64,000 bases of DNA from Thermogemmatispora sp042408735 (GCF_042408735.1 NZ_JBHOQV010000062.1:12945-76944), one strand, 5' to 3'. Shown: positions 48,774 through 58,184, numbered from the stretch's first letter. Notes: generated by a model from the letters alone, not told the origin. Made by a program: numbers and translations.

Positions 48774-50144
48774 TTAGAAGTCGGCCAGATACTCCTGCTC
48801 TTCCCACTCCAATTCGGCCGCCTGCAGACGCTGACGCACGTAGTCGCCGCGGCGCTCCAACTCCTGGCGCTTGGCCTTAATAAATATTTCAGTAAACTGC
48901 ATGCCGAGCAGATCGCGCAGGGCGGTATCGGCCTCCAGATGCTGGAGAGCTTCCTCCAGAGTGGCTGGCAACGGGGCAAAGGCTTCGTGCTCTTCCGCCG
49001 GGCCGTCGGCCAGGGGGGGAGGCAGCGTCTCCTCTTGAAGGCCAAGCAGGCCGGCGGCGATGGTAGCAGCCAGCGCCAGATAAGGGTTGCTCATGCTCGA
49101 GGGGGCGCGGTTTTCGATGTGGGTGCTGGCATCGCCCGTATTCTTGACGCGCACCAGAGCTGTCCGATCGTCGAGGCCCCAGCTGAGATTGACCGGCGCG
49201 AAAGAATGGTGCAGGTAGCGCCGGTAGCAGTTGGGAGTTGGGGCAAGCAGGGCCAGCGCTCCCGGCATGTGTTTGATCAGGCCAGCGATGAAGCGGTAGG
49301 CCAGGGGCGAAAGGCCATGAGGATCGCTGGTATCAAGAAAGGCATTGCGGCCACTGGCATCGCGCAGGCTGAGATGAACATGGGCCCCCGAAGAGGACTG
49401 ATCGAGGAAGGGGCGTGTCATGAAGGTGGCGTGATAGCCCAGGCGGCGGGCGATCATCTTGACCCCATTCTTGAAGGTATAGCCGTAGTCGCCGGCCACC
49501 AGAGCCTCCTCCGCTTCGTACGTGATCTCATACTGTCCAGGGCCGTACTCACAGTTACAGGTCAACATTTGCAAGCCCAATTCGGGTAGGAGGTCCATAA
49601 TCTGTAAAGGCACTGGACAGGCGACATTGCGCTGCGTATGGAAGATATGCAGGCGATCAAAGACAGGTTCCTTGCTCAAGAGGTCCTGCAGCAAATAAAA
49701 CTCGTATTCGATCGCGGTATGGGCGCGGTAGCCCAGAGCGGCCAGGCGCTCCAGGACGCGGCGCAAGACGTAGCGTGGCGCCGACTCCACGGGCGAGCCA
49801 TCGGGCCAGAAGGCATCGCAGATCACGCGGGCGCTGGCATCGAGCCAGGGCACGACCGCTGCGGTGCTCAGATCGGGGCGCAGCACCGCATCGCCGTAGT
49901 TGCGCTCCTCGCTTTGATAGGTGCCGGGCACCAGATTGGTACCTGAGTCCACCGTTGTCATGACACCGATCATGCGCAACCCATCGCGGGCGAACTGCTC
50001 CCAGCGGCTCAGAGGGACAATCTTCGAGCGGGCCATGCCATGCATATCGGGCAGCTCGAAGACCACATGGCGAATACCTCGTTCCTGCCAGCTCCTGCTC
50101 AGCTCCTCAATGGTTGACAGATCGGAAATAGACTTTGCTGTCAT
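48774..50144 (-). CDS. Glutamine-synthetase-family enzyme
   Basis: 456 residues from ATG 50144 (GGGAGGAT five bases upstream). GS beta-grasp plus catalytic domain: IEELSRSWQERGIRHVVFELPDMHGMARSKIVP; TAIEYEFYLL (metal Glu); GPGQYEI; SSGAHVHLSL; APVNLSWGLDDRTALVRV. The C-terminus differs from the classical GlnA, and the adenylylation-loop NLYDLP motif is not evident, so I prefer a GlnA-like amine or gamma-glutamyl ligase (PuuA/GlnA-like) over primary GS. Neighbouring APC permeases would supply an amine or amino acid substrate. Promoter at 50229-50257. Confidence 0.85.
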   Translation of the reverse strand: MTAKSISDLSTIEELSRSWQERGIRHVVFELPDMHGMARSKIVPLSRWEQFARDGLRMIGVMTTVDSGTNLVPGTYQSEERNYGDAVLRPDLSTAAVVPWLDASARVICDAFWPDGSPVESAPRYVLRRVLERLAALGYRAHTAIEYEFYLLQDLLSKEPVFDRLHIFHTQRNVACPVPLQIMDLLPELGLQMLTCNCEYGPGQYEITYEAEEALVAGDYGYTFKNGVKMIARRLGYHATFMTRPFLDQSSSGAHVHLSLRDASGRNAFLDTSDPHGLSPLAYRFIAGLIKHMPGALALLAPTPNCYRRYLHHSFAPVNLSWGLDDRTALVRVKNTGDASTHIENRAPSSMSNPYLALAATIAAGLLGLQEETLPPPLADGPAEEHEAFAPLPATLEEALQHLEADTALRDLLGMQFTEIFIKAKRQELERRGDYVRQRLQAAELEWEEQEYLADF

Positions 50145-50539
50145 CAGATCCTCCCAATACAATTGCCTGGGACGCTGTCCGGCAGGCAGCTTGCTCACCT
50201 CAGCCGTCTGTCTTCCAGGACAAACTTTATTATTACTGATCCAGCCGATCTTGACAACGCCCGCCCAGTCAAGCGGCCATTTTGGACGGTCCCAGTTCCC
50301 GCTCCTCCCACCTCTTGCGGGGCCAGGCCGCCGGGGGTCGTTAGGGCCTGAGACATTTTGCATTGTTTGATCATTTCTGTTTGATAAGAAGGAAAGGAGC
50401 AATCCCTTGGGCGGCGCACGATCCTTGCTCAAGGAGTCTCAGAAGAGATACAATACAGGCTAGTTCCTTCTTGCGCACAATGGGGGTCCGGTCTGGTCGA
50501 CCGGTCAGGGCAGCAGCCCGGAAAGGAGACGCATCGGTC
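50145..50539. other. Divergent promoter region
   Basis: Holds the GS-like promoter (50229-50257, minus) and on the plus strand TACAAT at 50449-50454 with a weak TTGCTC 18 bases upstream, the probable promoter of the zinc-ribbon protein gene. No gene seen. Confidence 0.45.
50229..50257 (-). promoter_or_regulatory. Promoter for the glutamine-synthetase-like gene
   Basis: Minus strand: -35 TTGTCA (50252-50257), 17-base spacer, -10 AATAAT (50229-50234), each five of six. Leader about 80 nt. Confidence 0.55.
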
Positions 50540-51253
50540 ATGAGTACGACTCATGTCGCTGCTCCACTCTTCCAGCTTCAGCAGCTAGACCTTGAACTTG
50601 AGCGCCTTGCGGCGGAGCGACAGGGGATCAAACAGGCTCTGAGCGATAATCGCCTGCTTGCCAGGCTGCGTCAAGAGCTTGCCAGCGCTCGACAGCAACT
50701 GCAGGCGGGACAGCAGGCCCAGCAAGAAGCGGAGTGGACGCTGGAGGAAATCAACCGCCGCCTGCAGACCCTGGAGCAGCGCCTCTACAGCGGCAGCGTG
50801 ACCAGTCCTAAAGAGCTAACCAGTCTTCAGCAGGAGGTGCAGCATCTGAGGGCGCAGCAAAGTCGCCAGGAGGAGCGTACCCTGGAGGCGATGGATCTTA
50901 TCGAGACCCTGCAGCGCCAGCTTGTCCAGCGGGAAGAGGAGCTACGGCGAGCCGAAATGGACTGGGAGCAGCAGAGTGCGGCTCACCGCAGCCGCCTTGA
51001 CCAGCTAGAGCAGCGTCGCCGCTCTCTCGAAGAGCAACGTGCCGCGCTGGCCAGCTCCCTCCCCGCCGACCTGCTTACCCGCTATGAGACCCTGCGGCGC
51101 ACCCGCCAGGGTCGAGCGATCTCGCGCGTGGAGCAGAACGCCTGCCAGTGGTGCCGCGTGCTGCTGACCTCCAGCGAGATGCAGCGTGTGCGCCTTGGCA
51201 CCGAGATTCAAACCTGCAGCAACTGCGGGCGCATTCTCTTTTACGATCGCTAA
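50540..51253 (+). CDS. Coiled-coil zinc-ribbon protein (COG1579-like)
   Basis: 237 residues. Residues 10-165 form a long antiparallel coiled-coil hairpin (LQQLDLELERLAAERQ ... LEQRRRSLEEQRAAL). A C-terminal zinc ribbon ACQWCRVLLTSSEMQ ... CSNCGRILFY follows. This is the COG1579 (CT398/HP0958-like) architecture, proteins implicated in binding RNA or secretion chaperones. AAGGAG lies 11 bases before ATG 50540. Function here is not established. Confidence 0.85.
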   Translation: MSTTHVAAPLFQLQQLDLELERLAAERQGIKQALSDNRLLARLRQELASARQQLQAGQQAQQEAEWTLEEINRRLQTLEQRLYSGSVTSPKELTSLQQEVQHLRAQQSRQEERTLEAMDLIETLQRQLVQREEELRRAEMDWEQQSAAHRSRLDQLEQRRRSLEEQRAALASSLPADLLTRYETLRRTRQGRAISRVEQNACQWCRVLLTSSEMQRVRLGTEIQTCSNCGRILFYDR

Positions 51254-51672
51254 GCGAACCGTTGCTGTTCGTCCGGCTTTCATTGGCGAGGCAGTTGCGA
51301 TGAGCGCAGAAAGCCGCCGCGCTGGCCAGCGTAGACAGGACAGGGCAAAGACGAAGCGGGAACCGGCTCAGGGCGGGCAAGCGATTTGAGTCAGGTGACA
51401 GGTGAGGCGAGTAAGGCGAGTAAGGCCAGCAAGTCAACCACTCCACGGCCGTAGCCTGGGGACCTGACACCAACCAGGCAAAGAAAGGTGGAGAAAGAAA
51501 GAGAGAAGAACAGGGTTGGGCCAGCCCGAGCCGGAACAGTTCGGGCGAGGGGAGGGAAGCGGGCACTCAAGCCGGGCTGCGCGCTCCGCTTCCCTCCCCT
51601 CGCCCAACCACGAGACGAGCTTTTGCAAGCACAGCTGCCAACGCAGAACTTGTCAGCCAGAGCGCCTGGCAG
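51254..51672. other. Convergent intergenic with a large palindromic stem
   Basis: About 420 bases between two convergent genes. The main element is a 20-bp perfect inverted repeat (51543-51562 / 51586-51605). Purine-rich runs near 51480-51515. No gene seen. Confidence 0.5.
51543..51605. terminator. 20-bp inverted repeat, probable bidirectional terminator
   Basis: Arms 51543-51562 and 51586-51605 are exact complements (GGGCGAGGGG... core) with a 23-base loop. It lies between convergent genes. The T run on the right is short and delayed (GAGCTTTTG), so efficiency is uncertain; a protein-binding or other role is possible. Confidence 0.55.
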
Positions 51673-52452
51673 CTAGTTCGACTTGATAATGACGGTTGTC
51701 CCCACGGGTGCCCAGTTATAGAGCCAGGCCGCCGCCTTCACCGACATCTCTACACAGCCATGTGAACCCCAGGTCCAGCCGGCCACAGGGTCATAATGCC
51801 AGCCGTTCGTACCAGGACCAAAGACCCCATGCCACCAGGCATCGTGGAGGAAGTAGCCACCCCAGTCGAATTCGAGAGCGTAGTTGATGAACGTGGGCGG
51901 ATAGTAGTAGGGCGAGCCTGGCGGCCAGGGCGAGTAGAAGGTCGTCGGATGCAGCTTGCGCAGCACATGGAAAGTCCCCGTCGGCGTGGATAGCGAGGGT
52001 CGGCCCGAAGTAACCGCCGTATTGAAGACCAGCTTACCATTGTCATAGGCATAGAGCCACTGCTTCGATAAAACGACGACAATCACCTTGCCGCTGCCCG
52101 AGGGGCTGGCCTGGCTGCTGCTCTGGGCCTTGACGACCAGGCCGCTATAGATGTAGAGTGGGGCGCTAGTAGGGGAACTGATCCGATACCAGTAGGGGCT
52201 GCCCCAGACATTTTGTCCCACAACGCTTGCATAGACTGTTACACTGGTATTTGGCGCATAAACTTTGGCAATAGCATATTGAGTGCTCGGGCCTCGACGC
52301 ACGTTCGCCCAGTTGATGGTAATGCCCTTCCAGGTGGTTGCGGCTTGGGCGGTCGCACTAGCGCCAGGGAAGGGAGCCAGAGAGAAGGCCAGTGCTACGA
52401 GGAAGGCGAGCAACGCGATAAGAGCAAGATGTTTCCGAGAAATTGCTCGCAT
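51673..52452 (-). CDS. L,D-transpeptidase with SH3-like domain
   Basis: 259 residues from ATG 52452 (GGAGG five bases upstream). Signal peptide (LALIALLAFLVALAFSLAPFPGASATAQA), then an SH3b-type domain (INWANVRRGPSTQYAI), and a YkuD catalytic domain ending SHGCVEMSVKAA, with the active-site Cys in SHGC and His in HDAWWHG. It forms 3-3 or 1-3 peptidoglycan crosslinks outside the membrane. Promoter with -10 TATACT at 52495-52500. Confidence 0.94.
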   Translation of the reverse strand: MRAISRKHLALIALLAFLVALAFSLAPFPGASATAQAATTWKGITINWANVRRGPSTQYAIAKVYAPNTSVTVYASVVGQNVWGSPYWYRISSPTSAPLYIYSGLVVKAQSSSQASPSGSGKVIVVVLSKQWLYAYDNGKLVFNTAVTSGRPSLSTPTGTFHVLRKLHPTTFYSPWPPGSPYYYPPTFINYALEFDWGGYFLHDAWWHGVFGPGTNGWHYDPVAGWTWGSHGCVEMSVKAAAWLYNWAPVGTTVIIKSN

Positions 52453-52866
52453 CGTATCCTCCATCTGTAAAGAGCAGCTGTGCTTGCTGCCTTCAGTATA
52501 CGAGAGAGACAGCTCACCAGCAAGAGTGAGCAGATCATTATGTATCAAGGTATTACAGGACCGGTACCTTGTGGTCAGGAACCCTCCTTCATCCCCTGGA
52601 ACAGTTGAGGAGAGGAAGGAAGGGAGGGAGGGAGGCAGGGGGAGGGGGGAGCTGAAGCGTCTCGGGGACCAGGCCAAACCAAAGAGGAAGAGACGCTACG
52701 CCGGGGGCCAGCATAGAGCAGGACGCCCGCATTGGGCGTCCTGAGGAGCTGCCATTGCCCTGCTTTAAGGTCTCCCGCCCAAGTCGTCCGCAGAGGGAGC
52801 CGAGCGGATGGGGCGGGCGGCGGAGTCGGATGTGGTGAAGAGGAGCGAGCGGCCAGCGCTGCACTA
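52453..52866. other. Intergenic region between L,D-transpeptidase and uracil-DNA glycosylase
   Basis: Holds a promoter for the transpeptidase (52495-52523, minus strand: TTGCTG-N17-TATACT), a purine tract in four-base phase (AGGG/AGGA/AGGC) near 52607-52642, and a perfect 9-bp hairpin at 52720-52742 (AGGACGCCC/GGGCGTCCT) that may end the glycosylase transcript though it lacks a U tract. Confidence 0.5.
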
Positions 52867-53514
52867 CTAGAAGAGCGAGAGCTGCTGTGGCGGCTCCTCC
52901 TGGGGGGGAGCTGCCTGGGAGCCAGCCGCTCCAAGTTTCCCCTCAGCGGCCAGTCGTTCGGCCTCAGCCAGCACCACCGGGATCTTCTTAAAGTCCTGGC
53001 GAATCGTTTCTTTCAGGCTGGCCTGATGGAGACCAGCCGCCGGATGATACATCGCCATACAAATATAGCCGTCCTTCTTCTGAGCCTTGCCGTGAATGGC
53101 GCTAATCTTGGCGCTGCCGAAGAACTTGGCCATCGAATAGCGTCCCAGCGTCACAATCAGCAGTGGCTTGAGAGCGGCGATCTGGCGATCCAGATAGTCG
53201 TTGCAGGCGCTGATCTCCTCCGGGAGGGGGTCGCGATTATCGGGCGGACGGCACTTCACCACATTAGTGATAAAGACATCCGAGCGCTTGAGCTGAATGC
53301 TCTGCAGCAGCTCATCGAGAAACTGGCCGGCAGGTCCCACAAAAGGCCGCCCTTGCTTATCTTCATGATATCCAGGCCCTTCACCGATGAAGAGAATGCG
53401 GGCATTGGGGGGACCTTCGCCTGGGACAGCCTTCGTGCGTCCCTTACAGAGGCCGCACTTAGTGCAGACAGAGACCTCCGCGGCTATCTCCCGTAGAATC
53501 TCCTCTGGCGACAT
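52867..53514 (-). CDS. udg: Family 4 uracil-DNA glycosylase (Fe-S)
   Basis: 215 residues. VCTKCGLCKGRTKAVPGEG places two Fe-S Cys (CxxC), with the other ligands in NVVKCRPPDNRDPLPEEISAC. Motifs ILFIGEGPGYHEDKQGRPFVGPAGQFLDE (catalytic Glu region) and YHPAAGLHQ are diagnostic of Udg family 4. It excises uracil from DNA and is common in thermophiles, fitting the suspected lifestyle. C-terminal tail ends QQLSLF, a possible clamp-binding motif. Promoter at 53578-53606. Confidence 0.94.
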   Translation of the reverse strand: MSPEEILREIAAEVSVCTKCGLCKGRTKAVPGEGPPNARILFIGEGPGYHEDKQGRPFVGPAGQFLDELLQSIQLKRSDVFITNVVKCRPPDNRDPLPEEISACNDYLDRQIAALKPLLIVTLGRYSMAKFFGSAKISAIHGKAQKKDGYICMAMYHPAAGLHQASLKETIRQDFKKIPVVLAEAERLAAEGKLGAAGSQAAPPQEEPPQQLSLF

Positions 53515-53893
53515 AGATACCTCTCTAGATAAGATGCTCTTTTCGGTTGGCGTAGGTCACTTTCTGGATTGACAACCATTATGGAGTGTTTCAGTCCTGG
53601 CTGCAAGAGGCTTAGGACCAGCAGGTACGCTCGCCTCGGCCAGGCCAGGCCATCCGGTGCCAGGGCCATCGGCGAGCGTCAGGCGAAGGTCCACTCGGCG
53701 GCTCGTCGTCAGTCGAGCCGGCGCTCAGGCGGGCGGGCGGGCGGCGAGCCAAAAGAGAAGAGGAGGGCAGCCTGCTGGCAGAGCCATCACCAGCGCGGCC
53801 CCCTCCTGCACCGGATGCTTACAGGACCTCTCTATCTCTAGTCTAGCAGCCAGGCGCGCCAGGCCGCTGAAGTGGTGGAAGCGAGCAAGCGAG
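53515..53893. other. Intergenic region between udg and pnp
   Basis: Contains the udg promoter (53578-53606) and a GGGC-phased tract at 53727-53748. No gene or clear terminator for pnp seen. Confidence 0.45.
53578..53606 (-). promoter_or_regulatory. Promoter for udg
   Basis: Minus strand: -35 TTGCAG (53601-53606), 17-base spacer, -10 CATAAT (53578-53583, five of six). Confidence 0.5.
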
Positions 53894-56314
53894 CTACCAC
53901 CGACGCTCATTGGGGCGAGGGCCGAAGCCACTATCACGCCGAGGGCCACCCGGGCCGCGGCCCGAGCCACCCGGGCCCATCGGGCGGCGCTGCCCACCGC
54001 CATAGTTGCCGCTATTGTAGCCAGACGAGCGACCGCCACCGCCGCCGCGCTCCGAGTAGCCACCGCGGTCGCGTCCGCCGCCATAGCCGACATTGCGCCC
54101 GGGAGCGGTCAGATCGCGCTCGCGTCCGCCGCCATAGCCGCCGCCACCGCGGCCAGAGCCGCCACGGTCGCGTCCACCACGGCTTGCGGCCCGATCGCTA
54201 TCCAGCTCGGCCTGAGAAGGCAGCTCGCCGCTGAGAGCGGCGCGACGCGAGAGATTGATGCGCCCCTGCGAATCGACCTCAATCACCATCACCGTAATCT
54301 CATCGCCCACCGAAACCACATCCTCGGGACGCGACACCTGATAGTCGGCGAGCTGAGAGGTACGGACCAGGCCCTCCTTGCCGGGCAGGATCTCTACAAA
54401 GGCCCCGAAGTCGACCAGGCGACGGACCGTGCCCGTATAGATGCGACCGACCTCCACCTCCTCGGTCAGAGCGCGAATGGCATCCATGGCCTGCTGCATC
54501 GACTCGCTGGAGGTGGCTGCGATATTGACCGTACCGTCGTCCTCGATATCGATCTTGGCGCCGGTCTCATCCTGGATCTTGCGCACTGTCTTGCCACCAG
54601 GGCCGATCACCGCGCCGATCTTATCGGGGTTGATCTTCATCGTCTGGATGCGTGGAGCGAAGACCGACAGCTCGGGCCGGGGAGCATCGAGAGCATCGAG
54701 CATCTTCTCCATGATGTACATGCGGCCCTCGCGCGCCTGCTCCAGGGCCTTGGCCATAATATCGTAGCTGATGCCTTTGACCTTAATATCCATCTGGAGA
54801 GCGGTCACGCCGTCGGCGGTGCCGGCCACCTTAAAGTCCATATCGCCCAGGGCATCCTCGATCCCCTGGATATCGCTGAGGACAGCCCACTTGCCGGCGC
54901 GCTCTCCCTCGCCGGTCACCAGGCCCATCGCCACCCCCGCCACCGGGGCATGAATGGGCACACCGGCATCCATCAGGGCCAGGGTGGTGCCGCAGACCGA
55001 TCCCATCGAGGTCGAGCCGTTCGACGAGAGTACATCGGAGACGGCGCGAATGGTATAGGGGAACTCCTCCTGCGAGGGGATCACCGCCAACAAGGCCCGT
55101 TCGGCCAGAGCGCCGTGCCCAATCTCGCGGCGGCCCGGGCCACGCAGCGGCCTGGTCTCCCCAGTCGAGAAGGGCGGGAAATTATAGTGGTGCATAAAGC
55201 GCTTGCTCTCGCTGGGAGTCAGGCCATCGAGGATCTGCTCCTCGCCCGGCGAGCCAAGCGTCACCACGCTCAGCACCTGCGTCTGACCGCGCGTAAAGAG
55301 GGCCGAACCGTGGGTGCGCGGCAGGAGGCCAACCTCGCAGGTAATGGGGCGGATCGTCTTCAGATCGCGGCCATCGGGCCTGATCCCGTAGTCCAGGATC
55401 TGATTGCGCACATAGGTCTTCAGCTCCTTCTCGTAGAAGGCCATAATCTCCTTCAGGCGATCGGGATACTGGGCCCCCAGGGTCTGCACCAGCTCATTCT
55501 GGACCACGGTCAGGGCTGCCGAGCGCGCCGTCTTATCGGGATGATTGACCGCCTGCTCCAGGCGCGGCAGCACGAACTCAGCCACCTGGCGCTGCAGCTC
55601 CTCATCGACAGGTGGGGCCTCGAAAGGCCGTTTGGCCACGTTGACCACCTGCATCAGCTTCTCTTGCATCTTAATGATATCCTGCAGCGCCTCCTGGCCG
55701 CGGATCACCGCCTCCAAGAGGATGTCCTCGGGCAGCTCCTTCGCCCCAGCCTCGACCATCATCACAGCATCCGCCGTGCCGGCCACCACCAGGTCGAGGC
55801 GGCTGCGGTCCATCTGCGACTCCAGCGGGTTGATCACCAGCTCATTATCGATGTAGCCCACCCGGACCGCGCCAACCGGGCCAGCGAACGGGATATCGGA
55901 GATAGAGAGGGCGGCAGAGGCACCAACGATTCCCAGGACATCGGGGTCATTCTCCTGGTCTACAGAGAGCACGGTGATGATAATCTGCACATCGTTGCGG
56001 TACCCTTTCGGGAAGAGGGGGCGGAGAGGACGGTCGGCAAGGCGGCAGGCGAGAATGGCGTGCTCGGATGCCCGCCCCTCGCGCTTGATAAACCCGCCGG
56101 GGATCTTGCCGGCGGCATACATACGCTCTTCAACGTCAACGGTCAATGGAAAAAAATCGATGCCTTCACGAGGCTCTTCACTGGCTACAGCGGTCGCCAG
56201 AATGACAGTATCGCCATAACGCAGCAGCACTGCGCCATTGGCTTGCTCAGCTACTCGTCCGGTTTCAATGCTCATGACGCGACCGCCAATGACAGCTTCT
56301 TGACGATGGATCAT
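53894..56314 (-). CDS. pnp: Polynucleotide phosphorylase with RGG-rich C-terminal tail
   Basis: 806 residues. Two RNase PH domains (first with MYAAGKIPGGFIKREGR; second with RTHGSALFTRGQTQVLSVVTLG and phosphorolytic-site region IMDAGVPI), then KH (KIGAVIGPGGKTVRKIQ) and S1 (YTGTVRRLVDFGAFVEILPG) domains. After residue about 710 comes a Gly/Arg/Ser/Tyr-rich tail with repeated GRGGGGYGGG and GGRDRGGYS units, not part of canonical PNPase. 3'-5' phosphorolytic RNA decay; the tail may add RNA affinity. GGAGGA six bases before the ATG. rpsO lies 1.1 kb upstream, the usual partner. Confidence 0.96.
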   Translation of the reverse strand: MIHRQEAVIGGRVMSIETGRVAEQANGAVLLRYGDTVILATAVASEEPREGIDFFPLTVDVEERMYAAGKIPGGFIKREGRASEHAILACRLADRPLRPLFPKGYRNDVQIIITVLSVDQENDPDVLGIVGASAALSISDIPFAGPVGAVRVGYIDNELVINPLESQMDRSRLDLVVAGTADAVMMVEAGAKELPEDILLEAVIRGQEALQDIIKMQEKLMQVVNVAKRPFEAPPVDEELQRQVAEFVLPRLEQAVNHPDKTARSAALTVVQNELVQTLGAQYPDRLKEIMAFYEKELKTYVRNQILDYGIRPDGRDLKTIRPITCEVGLLPRTHGSALFTRGQTQVLSVVTLGSPGEEQILDGLTPSESKRFMHHYNFPPFSTGETRPLRGPGRREIGHGALAERALLAVIPSQEEFPYTIRAVSDVLSSNGSTSMGSVCGTTLALMDAGVPIHAPVAGVAMGLVTGEGERAGKWAVLSDIQGIEDALGDMDFKVAGTADGVTALQMDIKVKGISYDIMAKALEQAREGRMYIMEKMLDALDAPRPELSVFAPRIQTMKINPDKIGAVIGPGGKTVRKIQDETGAKIDIEDDGTVNIAATSSESMQQAMDAIRALTEEVEVGRIYTGTVRRLVDFGAFVEILPGKEGLVRTSQLADYQVSRPEDVVSVGDEITVMVIEVDSQGRINLSRRAALSGELPSQAELDSDRAASRGGRDRGGSGRGGGGYGGGRERDLTAPGRNVGYGGGRDRGGYSERGGGGGRSSGYNSGNYGGGQRRPMGPGGSGRGPGGPRRDSGFGPRPNERRW

Positions 56315-57458
56315 AGTTCCTCCGACTACTGTACACCCCTTGGCTGGACCGTAGACCTGGAAACTTTCCTTGCTTCACGGGGACGTAACGGGGTGCTTGT
56401 GAACAGACAACTGACCGACTACTACTACTACTACTTCTACTCTTGCTCGCAACGATAACCTGAATAGGATCCCCTGCCTCTGCTCTTTCTTGCTTCACTG
56501 GTTGCCTGATTTCCTTCCGAACCGCTACAACGAGCGAGCGAGTAAGTAGATGGAACAAAACCGTGCTGCTTTCAGCCCCTGAGTATCTCAACTCAACGCG
56601 ACCGCCCGATCGAGCAAGCGACCGTCGGTCATTGACGCAACATGTGCAGATTGCCGCTTCAGCATTGCCTTCTCTCTCTGTAGTACCTGTGCCTCTCTTC
56701 GGGCCAGCCAGCCTGGCGCTGGCCGACAGGCAGCCGCTGCGCTACTCCTGATCAGGTTCCATCTTCCCGCAATAGCAAGCGGAGGGCGCTGTGCCTGGTG
56801 GGAAAGGACGTGCTGCCGCCTTCTTACCTTCTTTCTTTCCTGTTGCTTTCTCCGGCAAGCGAGATGAGGCGAGACGAGAGAGCGCTCCCGCGTGTTGTGC
56901 TTGTGTTCTGCCGCCTCATCCAGGCTGATCCCGACCTGGCGGGCTTAGCGGACGGTGACAGGTGCTTTCGCTCCTCGGAAATCAATCGGAGACGGTCACC
57001 TATGATCCCGGACAGCGATCATAAGACGCCCAACATAGCCTTGAGTACTTAACCCGAACCGAAACGCGAAGGGACGAGATACCAGCGCTTTCCATTCCTG
57101 CCCTGCGACAGGCGCTGGGGATAGTCAACAAGCGCCTCGCACGGAGGGAGCGGATCTCAGCGCAGACCAGGCTGGGCAGGGCTAGCATAGAGCCTGCTCT
57201 TCCTATCCCCCCGAGCGACCCGCGCCGATCCTATCCTTGCGCAGCTCTGCCGCCCAGCGAGCGGTCGGCAAGCACCAGACAAGCCAGACACCATCTCTGC
57301 TCGCCCCTTCTCCGGCTTCCTTGGTGCTGGCTTCTGCTTTCGCTCTCACCCTTGCCTTGATCCACAGAGGGGTCTCTGCGAGACGAAGTGAGCTGGCGGA
57401 GAAGGGGACCAGAGGCCATGCCAACCGACCGCCTGCGAGCTGGCGGCCTGCGCCTCGC
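56315..57458. other. 1.1-kb rpsO-pnp spacer
   Basis: No gene found. Contains a trinucleotide run (ACT) at about 56417-56440, four-base-phased tracts at 56530-56549 and 56818-56852, and two adjacent dyads (56954-56959 with 56995-57000; 57001-57007 with 57017-57023) that could belong to a structured pnp leader. The rpsO stop region at 57443-57471 can fold into a GC-rich stem without a U tract. Confidence 0.5.
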
Positions 57459-57728
57459 TTAGTGGCGCAGGCCGAGTTTGGCAATCAGCGCGCGATAGCG
57501 CTCCGGGCTTTTGCGGCTGAGATAAGCAAGTAAACGACGCCGCTGGCCCACCAGCATCATCAGGCCACGGCGGGAATGGAAATCATGCTTATGGATCTTC
57601 AGGTGCTCGGTTAGCTGGTTGATACGTGCCGTCAGCAGCGAGACCTGGACCTCGGGCGAGCCGGTATCGGCCTCGTGGACGCGAGACGAAGCAATGATTT
57701 CGGCCTTATCCTCGCGAGTCAATGCCAC
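57459..57728 (-). CDS. rpsO: 30S ribosomal protein S15
   Basis: 89 residues from GTG 57728, exactly the usual S15 length; the first residues MALTREDK fit the family, and AGGAGG lies at good distance. Longer reading to a GTG four codons earlier would overlap its Shine-Dalgarno. Features: HEADTGSPEVQVSLLTARINQLTEHLKIHKHDFHSRRGLM. Binds 16S helix 22. TGa-extended promoter 57857-57885 with a leader of about 120 nt, space for autoregulation. Confidence 0.97.
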   Translation of the reverse strand: MALTREDKAEIIASSRVHEADTGSPEVQVSLLTARINQLTEHLKIHKHDFHSRRGLMMLVGQRRRLLAYLSRKSPERYRALIAKLGLRH

Positions 57729-58184
57729 CCTCTGTTTCACCTCCTCAGCAGGCTCAGGTGAGATGGTCGATAGTTGAGCTGGTATGAAAGGATGTTCTGA
57801 CGAGAGCCTCTGAGCCTGAGTAATCTACTAACTAACCCTGGATAATACACCCATGCATTATATCACGCTAGTTTGCCAGCGTCTAGATAGCTCTGATACC
57901 GGCTGCCTTGAGCGCTCAGCCGGGCAGCAGAACGTCTGGCTTGGGGGCCGAGAGCGGGCTTTCCCAGATCACCGGCACAAGGGTGGCCGGTTTCTTCTCG
58001 GTCAGCTACTCAGGCCGGGGATCGAGCTGAAGCCTCCGGCACCTGTCGCGCCCAAGACGGCCACTCGCAGAGCGAGAGGGGGAGCCAGGCGCCACCGCGG
58101 CGCCTGCCTGCTGGCCTGCGAGCAGCGCAGCAGGCGCGCCCTCTCTGCTCTGGGTGAGGCCGGAAGTCGGCCCTGCCTGCTCTC
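57729..58184. other. rpsO leader and rplL downstream region
   Basis: Holds the rpsO promoter (57857-57885). A short GC stem at about 57970-57991 is present, but no clear U-tract terminator was found after rplL. No gene seen. Confidence 0.4.
57857..57885 (-). promoter_or_regulatory. Promoter for rpsO
   Basis: Minus strand: -35 TAGACG (57880-57885), 17-base spacer, perfect -10 TATAAT (57857-57862) preceded by TGA, an extended -10. Confidence 0.7.

Noticed and set aside
56417..56440. ACT trinucleotide run as a CRISPR or coding repeat
   Set aside because: Too short, no spacers, not in a gene; simple slippage repeat.
53657..56458. Plus-strand open frame of about 930 codons
   Set aside because: Antisense to pnp; Ala/Arg/His-rich nonsense translation without any recognisable motif.
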